Below are positions 1-11,869 of a DNA stretch of 64,000 bases, piece by piece. A program made the position numbers and the translations under genes. The notes under the pieces were generated by a model. It saw only the letters and a program-made list of their open reading frames with translations. It searched no databases and had not been told where the DNA came from. This DNA is from Gnetum montanum (Eukaryota > Streptophyta > Gnetopsida > Gnetales > Gnetaceae): contig MNCI01008326.1 in NCBI GenBank assembly GCA_015680685.1, positions 394,312 through 458,311 of the forward strand, written 5' to 3'. Every line of letters starts with the position of its first letter. Position 1 is the first letter of the stretch.

Positions 1-3000
1 ATGGATGTTGTTGTGGAAATTAACAAGTTTGTTAAAAAAAATTTAAAATAACTCAAATTTCATCACTTACCTAAAGAGACATTGGATAAATGCAAAGAAA
101 TTTCATGATTATATATTTAATCAATATTCATATAATTGTATTCATAAAGACATATTGTATATTCTAATGTTATTCTCTTAATAAGGGATAAAAAAATTCT
201 TTTTGAGGACTATGGGTAAAATCCCTTCATGACATTCTACTTGCTCAAAAACATACAAACAATGCTATGGAGTTGTATCCTAAATTTCTAAAAGGGAAGT
301 TCTTAAGAGATATAAGGAATAGGAAATACCGTCACATTGACTAGCTTATATTTGTCTTGAAAAAAGTATAACTATATTACTAGAATAATGCAAGAGTCAA
401 AGCTCTAGGATATCTAGTTAATAAGAAGGATAGTGAAATCAATAAGAAGTCATAGGAAAAGGTTATTCAGATCAATGATGATGATTGCCTACAAGTGGCT
501 CATAAGGAAGATGAATATGTTGTGTAGAGTCAAATTAGTTTGAAAAGGAACATTTGGTGTAAGATTTCAAAGGTATTTTCCTTTAGTATCTTTTGTGATT
601 GTAGATGGTCTAGCATTAGTCATTTTTTCAAGTATTCAATGAAAATTTTAATATTATTGAAAAAGACACAAGAATGCATAGAAGCTCTTCCCCCAAGATG
701 GCTTTTATGATCCCAAAATTCCTTTTAAGCTAGATTCATTTTAGTCATGATTTTCCAAGCCAAGAAGAGGCATCATAGTTAGGAATGACACTTGAAACCT
801 TAGGATTGACCAACAGAAGATCCCACACCAATGAGACAGATGGCACTACAACATCTATCTAGGAGAACATTAGATGATCCAATGGAAACTAATGAGGAGA
901 ATGCAAATACAACCTAGAAAAACAAGATACCTATGGTGAAAAAGGCATTAACAGATTTGGCCAAGAATATGCCTACAAATCAAGACAGTGTTCTAGAAAT
1001 AGAAAGATATGTCAAGCTTATGGAATCAAAGTTTATGTTCTCAAGAAATCCATATGGATTGGGTAGTGAAAAATGATTATTAAGTTGGAATAGCCCTAAG
1101 AGAAATCACAAAGATAGGCCTAGTACTCAAAAGTATTTTAGAAAACTCTTCATTGAAGGTAACTCCATCATCAAATTCCATGGATTTGATCTTGAAAACA
1201 TTAGGGATGATTCTCATGTTTTCCATACTAACCTTTATTTTATTTATAACTTTGATTAAATATGGATAAGAGTACAACCAAAAGTCATATACATCTCATT
1301 CCAACGAGCTTTATTAGGAAGCTAAGGTTGTATGAAGGAGACATGTTCTTCATTTAGACAACAAAAAGGCTTTAATGTTTTAGAACTTTGATGCAGTAGA
1401 TGTTTATGTCTATTTTAAAAGTTTAAAATAGGTAGTAGTGTTACATTTTGGATAATGATACCATATTTTAATCTTATTTAAGTCATGTTTAAGAGTTTAA
1501 AATGCCTTTTGTGTTTCTTATATAGTTTTGACAAATGGTACTTAATAATTCATGTCATTTGCATGTCATCACACTAATTTTTTTCTTGACAATGTTTAAA
1601 ACTATAAGAACATGCTAATTACATGCTATCACATTTTGATATTTGATGTGATGCAAATCACAACTATGCAGAATCATGCCTTTAAGATATTCAAGTGTTG
1701 GGACATTACAACTCACATTTCATCACAAAATAGTTTTTGCAATCTAGTACTGTTGCAATAAAAATATAAATAGAAATACTTTTCTGACAGTGCATGCTAA
1801 TGCTACACATAGCAATTTCAATCAATGTTATGAAACTCATAGGGTTTCTACAAGTACTCAAAAATTCATAGGTTTTTTCACCTAGCTGACTAACTTGCAT
1901 CTCATGAGATCATTTGGTAGGGTCAAAGTGGTAAAAATCTAATTTTCCACAGATCATTTGGACCTTGATTTTCTGTATAAAATTTGTATTGAAACTTCAA
2001 ACAATGGAGTACATCCCTTGAATTAGATCATAAAACCACCTCCAAATTCTTCTATTCATATCTTCTAATATGAGAAAACATGCATGTACATTTAAAACTT
2101 TGGGGAACTTAAAATGAAGACATATATGTATGAAACTTATGAAAAATCATAAATTGTAAGAATTTATGAAACAAAATCTTGTAGTAACTAGGGAGAAGAA
2201 TCATTGAAAGGCATTGGACTTGTCAAATTGAGAGATCCATGGTATAAAAATGCTTTTAAAAAATGGAAAATCTTGGTTACCTTCCCTAATAACACAATCT
2301 TGCACAAGTACACTAAAGTATTAAAATAAGTAAGATCTTTTGTTCACCGTAACTCAAAATGTAAGATAAGTTACAATAGGAGTGGTTCACCCATGTTTAT
2401 AATTTTTTGTAGATGTTTCTACCTCTCTGAGCATGAGTCATACATGATAGCTCTTTTCTCCTACTTACTATTTTTAGAAAATTACAGAACTCCTAACTTT
2501 CTAAGAAACTTTCTCTACAAATAAAAATACTTATGTCTTGTAACATGTTTATGTAAATACATTAACATAAAAATAAATATAACATGTAATTTCTACCCTA
2601 CTAAACATCAAAAAAATATTTATGGAGATGTTAGTAAGCATACACCTATACTATTTCAAACACAGCCTCCTTTTGTATGTAATAAGAAAAAATCATGAAG
2701 TAAAAGCCTTGAGTATCTTCTTTGCTTGTTGAACCTTTGAGACACTAATTATATTTAATAGATCATCCAACTTATATGCTTACATTTTCTTTATGAGAAT
2801 GTTTTTAAAAATTAATCTTCAAAAAGATGTTTCTTCTCCCAAATTATGTATTAATGATTTTCAGAGAAAAATTTGTATTAAAAATTTGAACATGATCTTG
2901 AATTCTGCCATGGATCCTATAATCTTGGAAAAAATAATGTAAAATTAGCATGCAAATATTTGCACACAACAATGGTGAAGAAACAAACTAGCTAGTTAAC

Positions 3001-3100
3001 AAAAGAAAGAAAGAAAGAAATATTATTCATTAAAAATTAATTATAATAGATAATGATTTCTTAAATGTCTTACTAACACCTTAATATTTATCTTTTTTTC
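1..3100. other. AT-rich intergenic DNA, no gene recognised
   Basis: All frames are broken by frequent stops and nothing longer than about 65 codons is open. No recognisable domain, LTR border or RNA gene was seen. Around 1540-1700 there are degenerate words resembling 'catgtcatcacactaat', which recur in the spacer on both sides of element 1. A short (aaag) run lies near 3002-3018. Probably old decayed repeat DNA. Confidence 0.6.
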
Positions 3101-4560
3101 ATAAAGAGGTAGTTCACAGAGAAACGTTAGAAGGAAGTCCAACAAAGTGCAAGAGCAAGAGGCAACCAGGTAGAAACATGGTTGCCAACAATCTGGCTCC
3201 CATTTTATTGTCTAAGATGCTGAAAAAGAGTAAGAGGAATATTGTTGGACTAAGTGACAAGCATGATAGGAACATTAGCAGAAGGAGGCTAAGCTAAGAT
3301 CATTCATAATGCAAAGTCCCAAGGACTTCAAGGTGTTTATGTAGCTTGTATGGCCTGATATGCATGCCAAACTAATTTAGCCACACCATGGATTCATCAT
3401 GAGTGGGGAAACTAATTATCATATGGAAGAGGCATATTGATTTTACATGTTGCATCATCAAGATGCAACATCTTCCATGGTTGTTTGGATAGGAAACATT
3501 GGATACCCATTAATAGAGAAGATCGTGGGAGAGGCACTTCAAATGGTCATAGGTCCATGTAGGGAATTGTTTCACTACTACTAGTTGAAAGAGAAAAACA
3601 TAGCTAATTGTGATGGTGCCTAAGATGGAGTTAGATGATACTGGTTGGCCTTATAAGAACTTCTTCTCTAAATGAAGAGTTCTTGTGAGGGCTATTCACA
3701 CTAATATCCTTATCATCACACATCACACTCATGTATTGTCCTTCACATTAATGGTCCTACTTGATTTGCAGGAAAATTATCTACTAAAATAGCCTTACAT
3801 TTTACTCAAGAGGATGCATATCCTTACTAGGGATGCATTGAGTGTTCGATTTCTTTAAGTCACATCAGCTCTTTTTAGGCATTGGTAGATTCCATCTATT
3901 GAGCTTGATGCTAAGGAAGTGTAGGTGTTCAGTGATGATTAGTTGTCTCATTTGGGATATTCCTTCTATACTTAGTAGGTTCCTAAGACTTATTTTAATG
4001 ACTTGGTATGACTCCGTAATCCTCAAGTGTTGTAGGATGGTGGTAAGGCTAGATGAGATGAGTACTAAGGTAAAGTTGTTCAACCACATGATAGTTCTAT
4101 TCATCCATAGCAATAGCAATAGTTTGGATATGGAGCTATCATTTTTGCATACTTGGAGGCAATGCAAGCTAGGATAACAACACACATGGATAGTCTATCT
4201 ACAAGGATTGATGCATTCGAGTCTAAGATGCATCAACATTTCAAGCCCCTAGAGAGGAGACAAATCCATCTTGTCATCAATCTTGAAACTACAAATAAAT
4301 ACACATTTAAGAAGTTGAGTGCATTACATGAATCCTTTGGTTCAAGGAAGGTGTAGGACATTTCAAATCTTGAGTTGATGAGCATAGCCACATTGCAACC
4401 TATAGCATAGGTAGGACCATCATAGATGTCTTAGATGGTAGATAACCCTACTGAGTATGTTGCTAATAGAGTCACTAAAGATGATTTTATCAAGATTGCA
4501 ACTGGGGAGCCAATGGAGGAAGATACTCATTTAGCATGTGCAAAATAGAGTCATGTTTGA
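3101..4560 (+). pseudogene. Weak coding relic with a helical, charged C-terminal part
   Basis: The best stretch is 4153-4356, which reads as a 67-residue helix-prone peptide (starting MEAMQARITTHMDSLSTRID). Its composition resembles the coiled-coil ends of plant transposon-associated ORFs. Upstream (3842-4177) and downstream (to about 4558) other short frames are open but broken by stops. No domain can be named. It could be a decayed copy of the third-ORF class seen in the elements to the right, or chance; the former is only a guess. Confidence 0.25.
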
Positions 4561-5315
4561 CTATTTTTTTGTTCTTTTCTAAATTGTGAATATAGTTAGG
4601 GTTTTTGTTATTGGATAGAGTCATGCTTGACTCTTTTTCATTCTTTTTTTTATCTTTGATATAATGATGATTTCTTTATGGAAAAATCTAATGCATGTTA
4701 ATTAAAAATGAATATTTTTGGCCATTTCTTAATTGACCAATATTTTTTTTTTAATATAATGGTATCATTTTACATATGTCATGAACAATTGATTTAATTT
4801 TTTGTGCATGAGATAAAGGTTGTTCATATTTCTTATTGGTATACTTGGGAGCACAATTGTCATTGCAAGTTAATAGTACATGGTATCTCTATTCATTAGC
4901 ACCTTAATTTATCAAGACTACAACAAACCACAACCTGCATGTCATCATAGACAAATCTTTTAAAAAAACATGTATATCACACAAGGTGACAATCACACAT
5001 ATTGGTCCAACAATGTGAGTCGCATAGCTTCATACTATTTCCATTCTATCACTGTTAGAAATTATGACATTAGATGAATCGCATATGTATCACACTGTTT
5101 ACTTTGACACAATGAACTAGCAACAACATGTAATTTGCACCAATAAGGCATTTTTAGATGTTGACTCATTGTGACTTGCATGTGATTCCACTATTCAATA
5201 TTACTTTATATTTTAAACTATGTGAACATGTGGGTTGCACTTTTATCCCACTATTCTCTATGGAATGATAAACTTGCAAGAACATGTGGCCCATAGTGAG
5301 CATGTGGTTTATGAA
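4561..5315. repeat. Left flank of element 1: decayed interspersed repeats
   Basis: No ORF is supported. The stretch repeats variants of 'gacttgcatgtgattccact' every 60-100 bases. The same words continue on the other side of element 1 at 25486-26400 ('cgacttgcatcacatcgcac', 'gactcacatgacattgcact'). The two pieces were contiguous before element 1 inserted. The repeat is too diverged to define a unit by eye. Confidence 0.45.
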
Positions 5316-5320
5316 GCTAG
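5316..5320. repeat. Target-site duplication of element 1 (left copy)
   Basis: GCTAG directly precedes the left LTR and is repeated exactly at 25481-25485, directly after the right LTR. A 5-bp duplication is standard for Ty3/gypsy integrases. It fixes the outer borders of the element. Confidence 0.9.
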
Positions 5321-5915
5321 TATACTGTCCAAAATCATCGGATCAACGCCGAGAGATCTACGGAAGAAATAGTAAGACCCCACCTTCGCACAAGGGCAAG
5401 CTGAAAATAAGTGAAGGCAGAGTGCCTTGAATGGTCTACGCACAGATCAAACAAGGAATTCCACTAACATACGTTGTCACGATGCACCGGGTTATATGTA
5501 AATGGATGTAAATGAATGCATAAAAGAATGCATGAAATGTGAGATGAAAATAGAATGTAAATAGAGATAACGGAAATTGTAATGAATGTAAACGGTGTAA
5601 ACAGAGAAAAATGGATGGAAAAATTGCAACTATATGTATTGATGAATGATTACAAAAACAAGGTGCACCAGTCAGAACACAGTTGTCAATTGATCGCAAG
5701 GTGGTCATTTAGCCCCTATGTGAAGGGTGTACAAATGCTGGGAGATTGTAAGTTTCTGGTTGTAGGTGTGCAGTGTGACCAAAATCACCCCAAATGCCCA
5801 GCATGACTAAGTTTGGATAATGCCCAATCATGCCAGATAATGATGATTCGATTCACCAACTCTCTAGATCCTGATGTCCCAAAATTACCAACCCTCATTA
5901 AGTGGAAAAATGGGG

Positions 5916-5923
5916 TATTTATA
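5916..5923 (-). promoter_or_regulatory. TATA box of element 1 left LTR
   Basis: The minus strand reads CCTATAAATACCCC, a near-consensus plant TATA box. It is kept in the right LTR at 23901-23908. Transcription would start about 30 bases further left. Confidence 0.7.
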
Positions 5924-5989
5924 GGTTTTTCGAGCATGGGATTCGAATCTGGAGGAAGATATATGGCTATGGGAATCTAGAGGAAGATC

Positions 5990-7080
5990 AGCATTTTGAG
6001 TCTATTTTTAGCTTGTGAGACCCATTTTAGGAGTGGATCTGCATGCCTGAGGTCGAGAGGATTTTGCACAGCTATTTTGAGCTAATTTGAAGGCTATTTT
6101 GGCATACTTTAGGTTGGTCATGCCATGGTCACGCTGCCTAGCGTGACCTCAGCATGACCAAGTGTTTATGCCTTATTTTGAGTTGATTTTTGGATGCTAA
6201 TGCTATTTCTTGATGCTCGATTGTTGCTTGCTCTCCAGGTAGCTTGGATGCTAAATTTGACTCCATTTTGCTACTGTTTTGGGTCAGTTTGATTTGGTCA
6301 CGCTGTGCAACATGACCTCAGCATGACCAAGCTAAAATGGTGCATTTGAAGCTCAAATCTTGATTTTCTAAGGCTTGAGAGTTGGTACAGCTATTGCCTA
6401 TCCCTTGGAAATTGATTTTGTGTCAGAATTAAAACTGAAACTGCTTGATGTGCCCTATTTTCTCTTCGTCATGCTATGGTCACGCTGTGCAGTGTGACCT
6501 AAGCGTGACCAACTGAAAATGCCATGTTTGAGGCCCAAATTGTGAGTTTTTGAAGCCTGTGAACATGTACAAGTGTTGCCTAGCTCCCGGGAGTTGAATT
6601 CATGTCGAAATTCTGCCTGGAGGTATTTGAATTGAGTTGTTCTCAGTTGGTCACGCTTTGGTCATGCTGTGTAGCATGATGTCAACATGACTAACTGACA
6701 ATGGCTCAAGACGTGTGATTCTGAGCTTAAATCTGAAGGTTCTGAAGGCTAGGAGTTGCAAGGAGTACCAATGAAGTTCATGGAGGGTCTGTGTGCTCGA
6801 ATCTGGGCTATTTGGACTTAATTTTAGGGCTCCATAAGTTGGTCACATCATACACACACTGGTCAAATGCTGGGCAACGTGACCAAAGTGTGTGTGTAAC
6901 CAAACTTGCATATTTTGGGGCTAAAACTATTGATTCTTGATGCCAATATTTGCTATAATCATCTGTGGGCCCCTAGGGAACCTTGCTTGCTCCACTGTGT
7001 GTCATTTCATGCTATTTTGGAGGCTCTTGAGTTTGGTCACATTATACTCATGTTGGGCAGTAGGATGACTTAGCTTGAGT
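5990..7080. repeat. Degenerate U3 repeats of about 170-200 bp with GGTCA/TGACC palindromes (left LTR)
   Basis: Five to six diverged units follow each other. Each has a body around words such as 'tgagcttaaatctgaaggtt' and ends in a block of type GGTCACGCTG..CAGCGTGACC followed by a further 'cagcatgaccaa'. Blocks lie near 6128, 6297, 6479, 6651 and 6841. The 6841-6901 block is a 61-bp imperfect inverted repeat. The units lie upstream of the TATA box, where enhancers sit in LTRs. Confidence 0.7.
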
Positions 7081-7120
7081 CCGATCGAAAAGTGCTAGGC
7101 CAAAATTTTATGGTGTTTCA

Positions 7121-7137
7121 TTGGCCCCTCTTTGTTG
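7121..7137 (-). other. Polypurine tract of element 1
   Basis: The minus strand reads CAACAAAGAGGGGCCAA immediately before the left LTR. This is the position and composition expected of the plus-strand DNA primer, and it confirms the minus orientation of the element. Confidence 0.8.
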
Positions 7138-8319
7138 ACGTCTAGAGGAATCCACCTGAGAGGCATCAACAAAGAAGTGCAAAACACCATGAGCAATTTG
7201 GCCTCCAACACTGTCCATCGGGCACCTAGTCGGATGTCATCAGACCACGTTAAGAAGTACATTGAATCAGGAAACGAAGTTTTGAAATGCACAGGAAGTA
7301 AGTTATAACTACGGGATCGGGGATTGATCAAGGGATTTTTTTTAACTGTGGGAGAGGGATGCTCTTGTGAACAAGTCATGTTGGTCCGTGTCAACAGCCA
7401 ATATCTAGCAGACTTGGGACCAAGGCATGAGAGGTGCGTGCTTTGGAGAAATGGGACACCTAAAGAGTGTGTATGGGGCCCGTTATAAAATGCCAAAGCC
7501 ACAAGGTGATGTGCAACATGGTCTCTTCGAGACATAAGTGTAACTATTTTTTTCAAGACAATTACCTTCTCACCTGGGGCTTGTATGAGAATGGCCAATA
7601 GTCTTTTGTTTATGGTGTCAACAAGGTTATGAAGACCATTTCCATTCATTTTGCTCTTTGACCTTTTTGTTTTCTTTTCCTCTCTTTTTCTTTGTTTCTT
7701 TTTTTTTTGTTTTACTTTTTTCTGTCTTGCTTTTTCTTTTCTTTTTGTTTTTATTTTCTATTTTTTTAAAAGAGCTTATTGTTTGTGCTTTGTTCATGTT
7801 CGAGTGCTTGCATTTGTATCAGGTACCATGTACTATGTTTTGCATTGTAACTACTTAGAGGATCATAGTGTACAACAACATATCAAGGGCTTTGGGGAAG
7901 TAGGATGTGTCCAAGGGATGCAACTAAGTAAGGCAGGGAGAACATGTTGTGGGAATAAGGGATGCATCGGGAATAAGGAATGTACTCATGAGCAGATTGA
8001 TTAACCTAGTTACGTGCGTTAGGAACGATGTGGTACCTTGTCACTATGATGAAGTGCACTCGTATGCAAATACCTCAGAGTGTCATCCTACAAACACAAC
8101 TCCAAGAGGACAAGAAAATGACAAGCGAGTTAGTATAAAATACTTTAAACATGAATAAAGCTAATGGGATGGGGGCACCATGTTAAACTTAAAGCAAAAA
8201 AAACAAGCAGCATTAGAGTCATCAGAGTCCATGTGGTGAATCATGCAGCAGGTTTTAGATGAAGACAAGTCATTGATTGTGGTAACAGATAAGTGGGCTA
8301 GTGATGTTGTTTCCATTTT
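7138..8319 (-). other. Spacer between integrase and 3' LTR of element 1
   Basis: No recognised domain is present. A 184-codon open frame runs on the minus strand from 7649 to 7095, across the LTR border. It resembles no family I know and may be chance. Positions 7650-7775 are a T-rich run (low complexity, plus strand) that makes spurious Phe/Leu-rich frames. The rest is unremarkable untranslated sequence. Confidence 0.5.
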
Positions 8320-8650
8320 ATAGTCTTAGTCGACTATCATGGATTAGTTTTACGTCATAACCCTTTGGACATTGCCAGTTTAGCATCATAGCGGACAGTG
8401 CAGTGCTAGTTTATAGTCATTGAAGACTATGAAGAGGCAAGCTAGTTTGTAGTCTTAGTGGACTCTGGTGGATAAGTTTGGCAGTTTAGTGTCATGTCGG
8501 GTGGAACCATGTGGCATCAGTTTACCATCATGATCCTAGGACAAGTTTGTGATATCAGTTTACCGTCATGATGCCAGGATGTTCTATGGTGCTAGTTTTA
8601 AGTCATGGCTCTAGGACATTTTTTTGTATCATTTTTAGGTCGTGATGCCA
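8320..8650. repeat. Degenerate 30-40 bp repeats of the type 'cagtttaccgtcatgat'
   Basis: About eight to nine diverged copies of an AGTTTA-N(2-3)-GTCAT core, often followed by a GGAC-containing tail, are spaced 30-40 bases apart. Examples start near 8341, 8377, 8414, 8447, 8486, 8524 and 8560. The same core recurs at 18375-18560 in the same element, next to the internal insertion. Confidence 0.6.
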
Positions 8651-8689
8651 AGACCGAAACATACCTTAAGCTCATCAAACATAGAATGG

Positions 8690-9800
8690 TTTTAGGTACA
8701 TAGGATTTTTAGGGTTTTCAAATTCGTTTCCATTCATGAGGATGAGTTTGAATGCCCCATTGTCGTATGCCTTAGTTACCAAGTAAGGCCCTTCCCAGTT
8801 GGCTTAGAATTTGTCCGAGTGTTCGTGGACTATCTTGAGGAGAAGATCACCTTCCTTGATTAGGTTCTTATATACATTTTGTTGATGTTGTTGTCGTTGT
8901 TATTTTTGATACCACTCAATTTGATCTAGCATGCGTGTACGTTCCTCCTCCACCGAGTCAAGGTCAACAATGTGCAATTCATCATTTTGACCTTATCAAG
9001 GAGTCCAGAGAGAGTGATCCGCAATGATGGTACCTACAATTTCAAAGGTAAAATAGCTTCTAATCCATAAACAAGGCTATAGGTTGTTTTACTTGTGGAC
9101 GTTCGATGTATCGTTCGATATGCCCATAGAGCGTAAACTAGTTGTTCATGCCATTTTCTTTTGCTTTGATGAAGCATTTTCTTGAGAACCATGATGATAT
9201 TTTTATTTGTGGATTCTGCTTGACCATTGCTTTGTGGGTAGTACAATGACGAGAATGAATGTTTGATTCTTAGGCTCTCACATAAGTTTTTGGTCTTGGC
9301 ACTGCTGAACTGTGGCCCATTATCTGTGATTATGGTCATTGGGACACTAAAACGGGTTACAATGTTTTCGAGTATGAAATTGCACACTTGTTTGAATGTG
9401 TTCTTCCTAAGAGGGATAGCTTCTACCCATTTTGTGAAGTATTCAGTTGCGGTGATGATGAAGCTATGTCTTGCAGAAGATGGAGGACTTATCGGTCTAA
9501 TGATATCTAATCCCCATTTCTGGAAAGGCCAGGTGATTTGTGCTATATGCAACTCGTTAGGTGGCACATGTATTAGATTACCATGCTTCTAACAGATGTT
9601 GCACGTTTTGATCTTGGAGAAACAATTTTACTCCATGTGTGGCCAATAATAGCCTAAACGTCTGATTTTCATTGCCATTTCCTTGGGTGCAATATGTCCT
9701 CCGCAAAGTCCTTCATGAACTTGTTCCACGATCGTATGACCATCGATGCTACTAACACAAACCAATAGAATGCCTTCATAGGATCTTTGACATAATGTGT
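8690..9800 (-). pseudogene. Element 1 integrase (zinc finger, DDE core, C-terminal domain)
   Basis: The enzyme inserts the reverse-transcribed DNA into the host genome. The N-terminal HHCC finger is visible at about 9580-9740 (VHEGLCGGH and TCNIC). The catalytic core is open from 9567 to 9034. In that frame the first Asp is residue 21 (WGLDI), the second residue 82 (TDNGPQF) and the Glu residue 118 (NGQAEST), giving the D,D-35-E spacing with all three kept. The C-terminal domain follows to about 8690, with NWEGPYLVTKAY matching the usual GK.xNWEGPY element. Stops near 9633 and 9590 separate finger and core, and more lie after 9034. The type is Tat/Ogre-like. Confidence 0.85.
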
Positions 9801-9829
9801 CTCCTATTAGCGCATATTGTCAAGAACGT

Positions 9830-10430
9830 TTTCGTACCATGTCCTTTTGAGCATTCGTTAGATGTTGTGGCGGTTCACCATGCGGAAGGTAGTCTTTTAT
9901 GTCATCATACCATTCTATTGCATGTGTGGTGCTAATGGATGCCATAGGTGTGTCATCAGGAGTGTCGGTTATGGGTTTGGAAAAATTCATTATGGAACTA
10001 GGTAACACATGAAACATGTCAAGTGTCATGTTTAAGGCTAGTGTTGCAAGTGCATCTGCGATGGTATTTTCGTTCCTGGGGACATGTTGCATATCTTTTT
10101 TTGTTAACTGTTATAGCAAGTGTTTAGTTAAGTCATAGTATAGTTGTAAATGTGAAGCCTTCCATGCGAATACATCTGTGACTTGATTGATTAGCAATTG
10201 TGAATCACTGCGAACTACGAGTCGTGTGATCCCTAAAGCTAGTGCTACCAAAAGTCCTCTAAGAAGATCTTTGTACTCTGCCATGTTGTTGGTACAAGGT
10301 AAGATTAATTGATAGGTAGAGGTTCAAATCTCTCCATAGGGATAAGTTATAATGGCTGCAGCACTTCCTCCTCAGAAGGTTGACGCTCCGTCAAAGTATA
10401 AGATTGCATCATAGTTGTCGGGCACGGTGT
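9830..10430 (-). pseudogene. Element 1 second (archaeal-type) RNase H
   Basis: The frame starts around DAILYFDGAS (near 10385) and passes NNMAEYKDLLRGLLVALALG and VRSDSQLLINQVTD. It ends at HVPRNENTIADALATLAL (near 10050). These are the DGAS, AEY, DSQ and ADAL blocks of the extra RNase H found in Tat-lineage elements. It degrades the RNA strand of the RNA-DNA hybrid. A stop follows the DGASTF block and another interrupts the C-terminal third. Codons 10632-10372 belong to the linker in front of it. Confidence 0.8.
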
Positions 10431-10439
10431 CTATGGTGT

Positions 10440-11165
10440 TCACGTTCTCATCAAGGAACTCAGGATTGATTGTTGCTTGGTCTTGCATCGGTGAGGTGGT
10501 CATTTGATTGACTATTTCTTGACACTTCGTGGAAGACTGAGCTATGTAGCACAGGTCAAAATCAACAATCATCGCCTTCCATCTAGCTATCCTGCTTGAT
10601 TCATAGATATTATTGGTGATAGCCCTGAGCACATTATCTTTACAAATAATGTTGACTTAGTTATGGAAGAGATAATGTTACCACTTTTTCAAGGAAAAGA
10701 TAAGGACCAGACATGACCTATCCATGTTTTTGTATCGCTTTTCGTGGGCCACTAAGGCATGGCTTAGGTAGTAGATAGGGATTTCGGTTCCATCTTCTCG
10801 TTTCTGACAAAGCATGGATGCAATAGTGAATCCGATGTCACGAGGTAAATGTAGAAGGGTTTGTTGTTTTGTGGAGAATAAATTGTCAGTAGTTGAGCTA
10901 ATACCATTTTGATGTTTTCAAAGGCTTCCTGGCACTATTGAGTCCATTGAAAATGGACATTTTTGCACAACAAATGCTGCATGGGTCTCAACTTGTCTAT
11001 CAGTTTTTCAATGAAGCACCTAATAAATTGTAATCTACCTTGTAGACCGTATAGTTTGGTAAGGTTGCTAGGTGGTTTCAAATTTCTTATTGCTTTAACC
11101 TTATCAATATCTAGTCGTATCCCTATTTCAAATACTATGAATCAGAGCATTTTGCCTATTTTGAC
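10440..11165 (-). pseudogene. Element 1 RT connection and first RNase H, decayed
   Basis: Directly after the RT the minus strand reads a thumb/connection segment (LQGRLQFIRCFIEKLID, near 11000-11040), then FQWTQ.CQEAFENIK, a standard gypsy lead-in to RNase H. The first RNase H itself (about 10920-10650) is broken by frameshifts, and only KPFYIYLVTSDSLL is clear. Having this domain before the archaeal-type one is the dual-RNase H layout of Tat elements. Confidence 0.65.
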
Positions 11166-11790
11166 TCAGAAGACACATTTTTTTGGGTTAAGTCTGAGCT
11201 CATACTTCAGGCAACATTTAAGTACCAAGTCTAGATCATTGACATGTTGTTCAGTAGTTTTTGACTTGACCGCGATGTCGTCTACATAATGATTAAGTGA
11301 ATTAAGCATATAATCACTAAAGATGTAAGTCATTGCTCGCTGATATGTTGCACCAGCATTTTTTAGACCGAATGAAATCATTGTATAATAGAGTGTGCCC
11401 CATGGTGTCATGAAGGTTTTCCTAAGTTGATGTTCTGGGTTGATCCTAATATGGTTGTACACCAAGAATCCATCCATAAAGGACAACAATGTGTGGCTAG
11501 CAGTTGAATCAACAAGTTGATCGATACTAGGTAGGGGGAAGTCATCTTTTATGGTTGCTATGTTAAGGTCATGGAAGTCAATGCATAGGTGAATGCTCCC
11601 ATTCTTCTTTGGGACTACAACCATGTTGGATACCTAATCAGCGTAGTCAATAGCTCGAATGAAATCGGCCTGGTAAAGTTTCGTGATTTCATTATGAACT
11701 GCCAATGCTACCTTAGGTCTAACCTTTCATGCTTTTTGTTTCACTAGTCTGACTTTGGGTCAAGGATGATGTTATTCTAGACTATTCAAG
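11166..11790 (-). pseudogene. Element 1 reverse transcriptase
   Basis: It copies the element RNA into DNA. The open frame 11624-11166 holds VPKKNGSIHLCIDFHDLN, PWGTLYYTMISFGLKNAGAT and the catalytic YVDD motif (HYVDDIAVKS), all intact. The N-terminal part continues upstream to about 11760 in the same frame through two stops (KLYQADFIRAIDYAD). The length and blocks fit the Tat/Ogre RT. The copy cannot be translated as one protein. Confidence 0.9.
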
Positions 11791-11869
11791 GGTCTAGTCC
11801 TTGCATATCAGTATAATATAAAGCGAATGCTTTCATGTTATCTTTTAGCACTTGAGCTATGTAACTGGC

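Larger units (their letters stand above)
5321..7120 (-). repeat. Element 1 left LTR (3' LTR)
   Basis: This 1.8-kb LTR aligns with 23289-25480. Its outer border reads TATACTGTCC, a mutated form of the TGTACTATCC start on the other copy, and the inner border is ..GTGTTTCA. On the minus strand, U3 is about 5930-7120 and carries degenerate repeats with GGTCA/TGACC palindromes. A TATA box lies at 5916-5923 and R/U5 runs from about 5900 down to 5321. It lacks about 400 bp present in the right LTR (around 23950-24350). Confidence 0.9.

Noticed and set aside
4153-4356. Expressed small coiled-coil gene
   Set aside because: Isolated open frame with stops on both sides and no promoter or splice context; kept only as part of a low-confidence relic.
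7651-8004. Plus-strand ORF rich in Phe and Leu resembling a membrane protein
   Set aside because: It is produced by a T-rich low-complexity run (7650-7775) on the non-coding strand of element 1, with no motif or start context.
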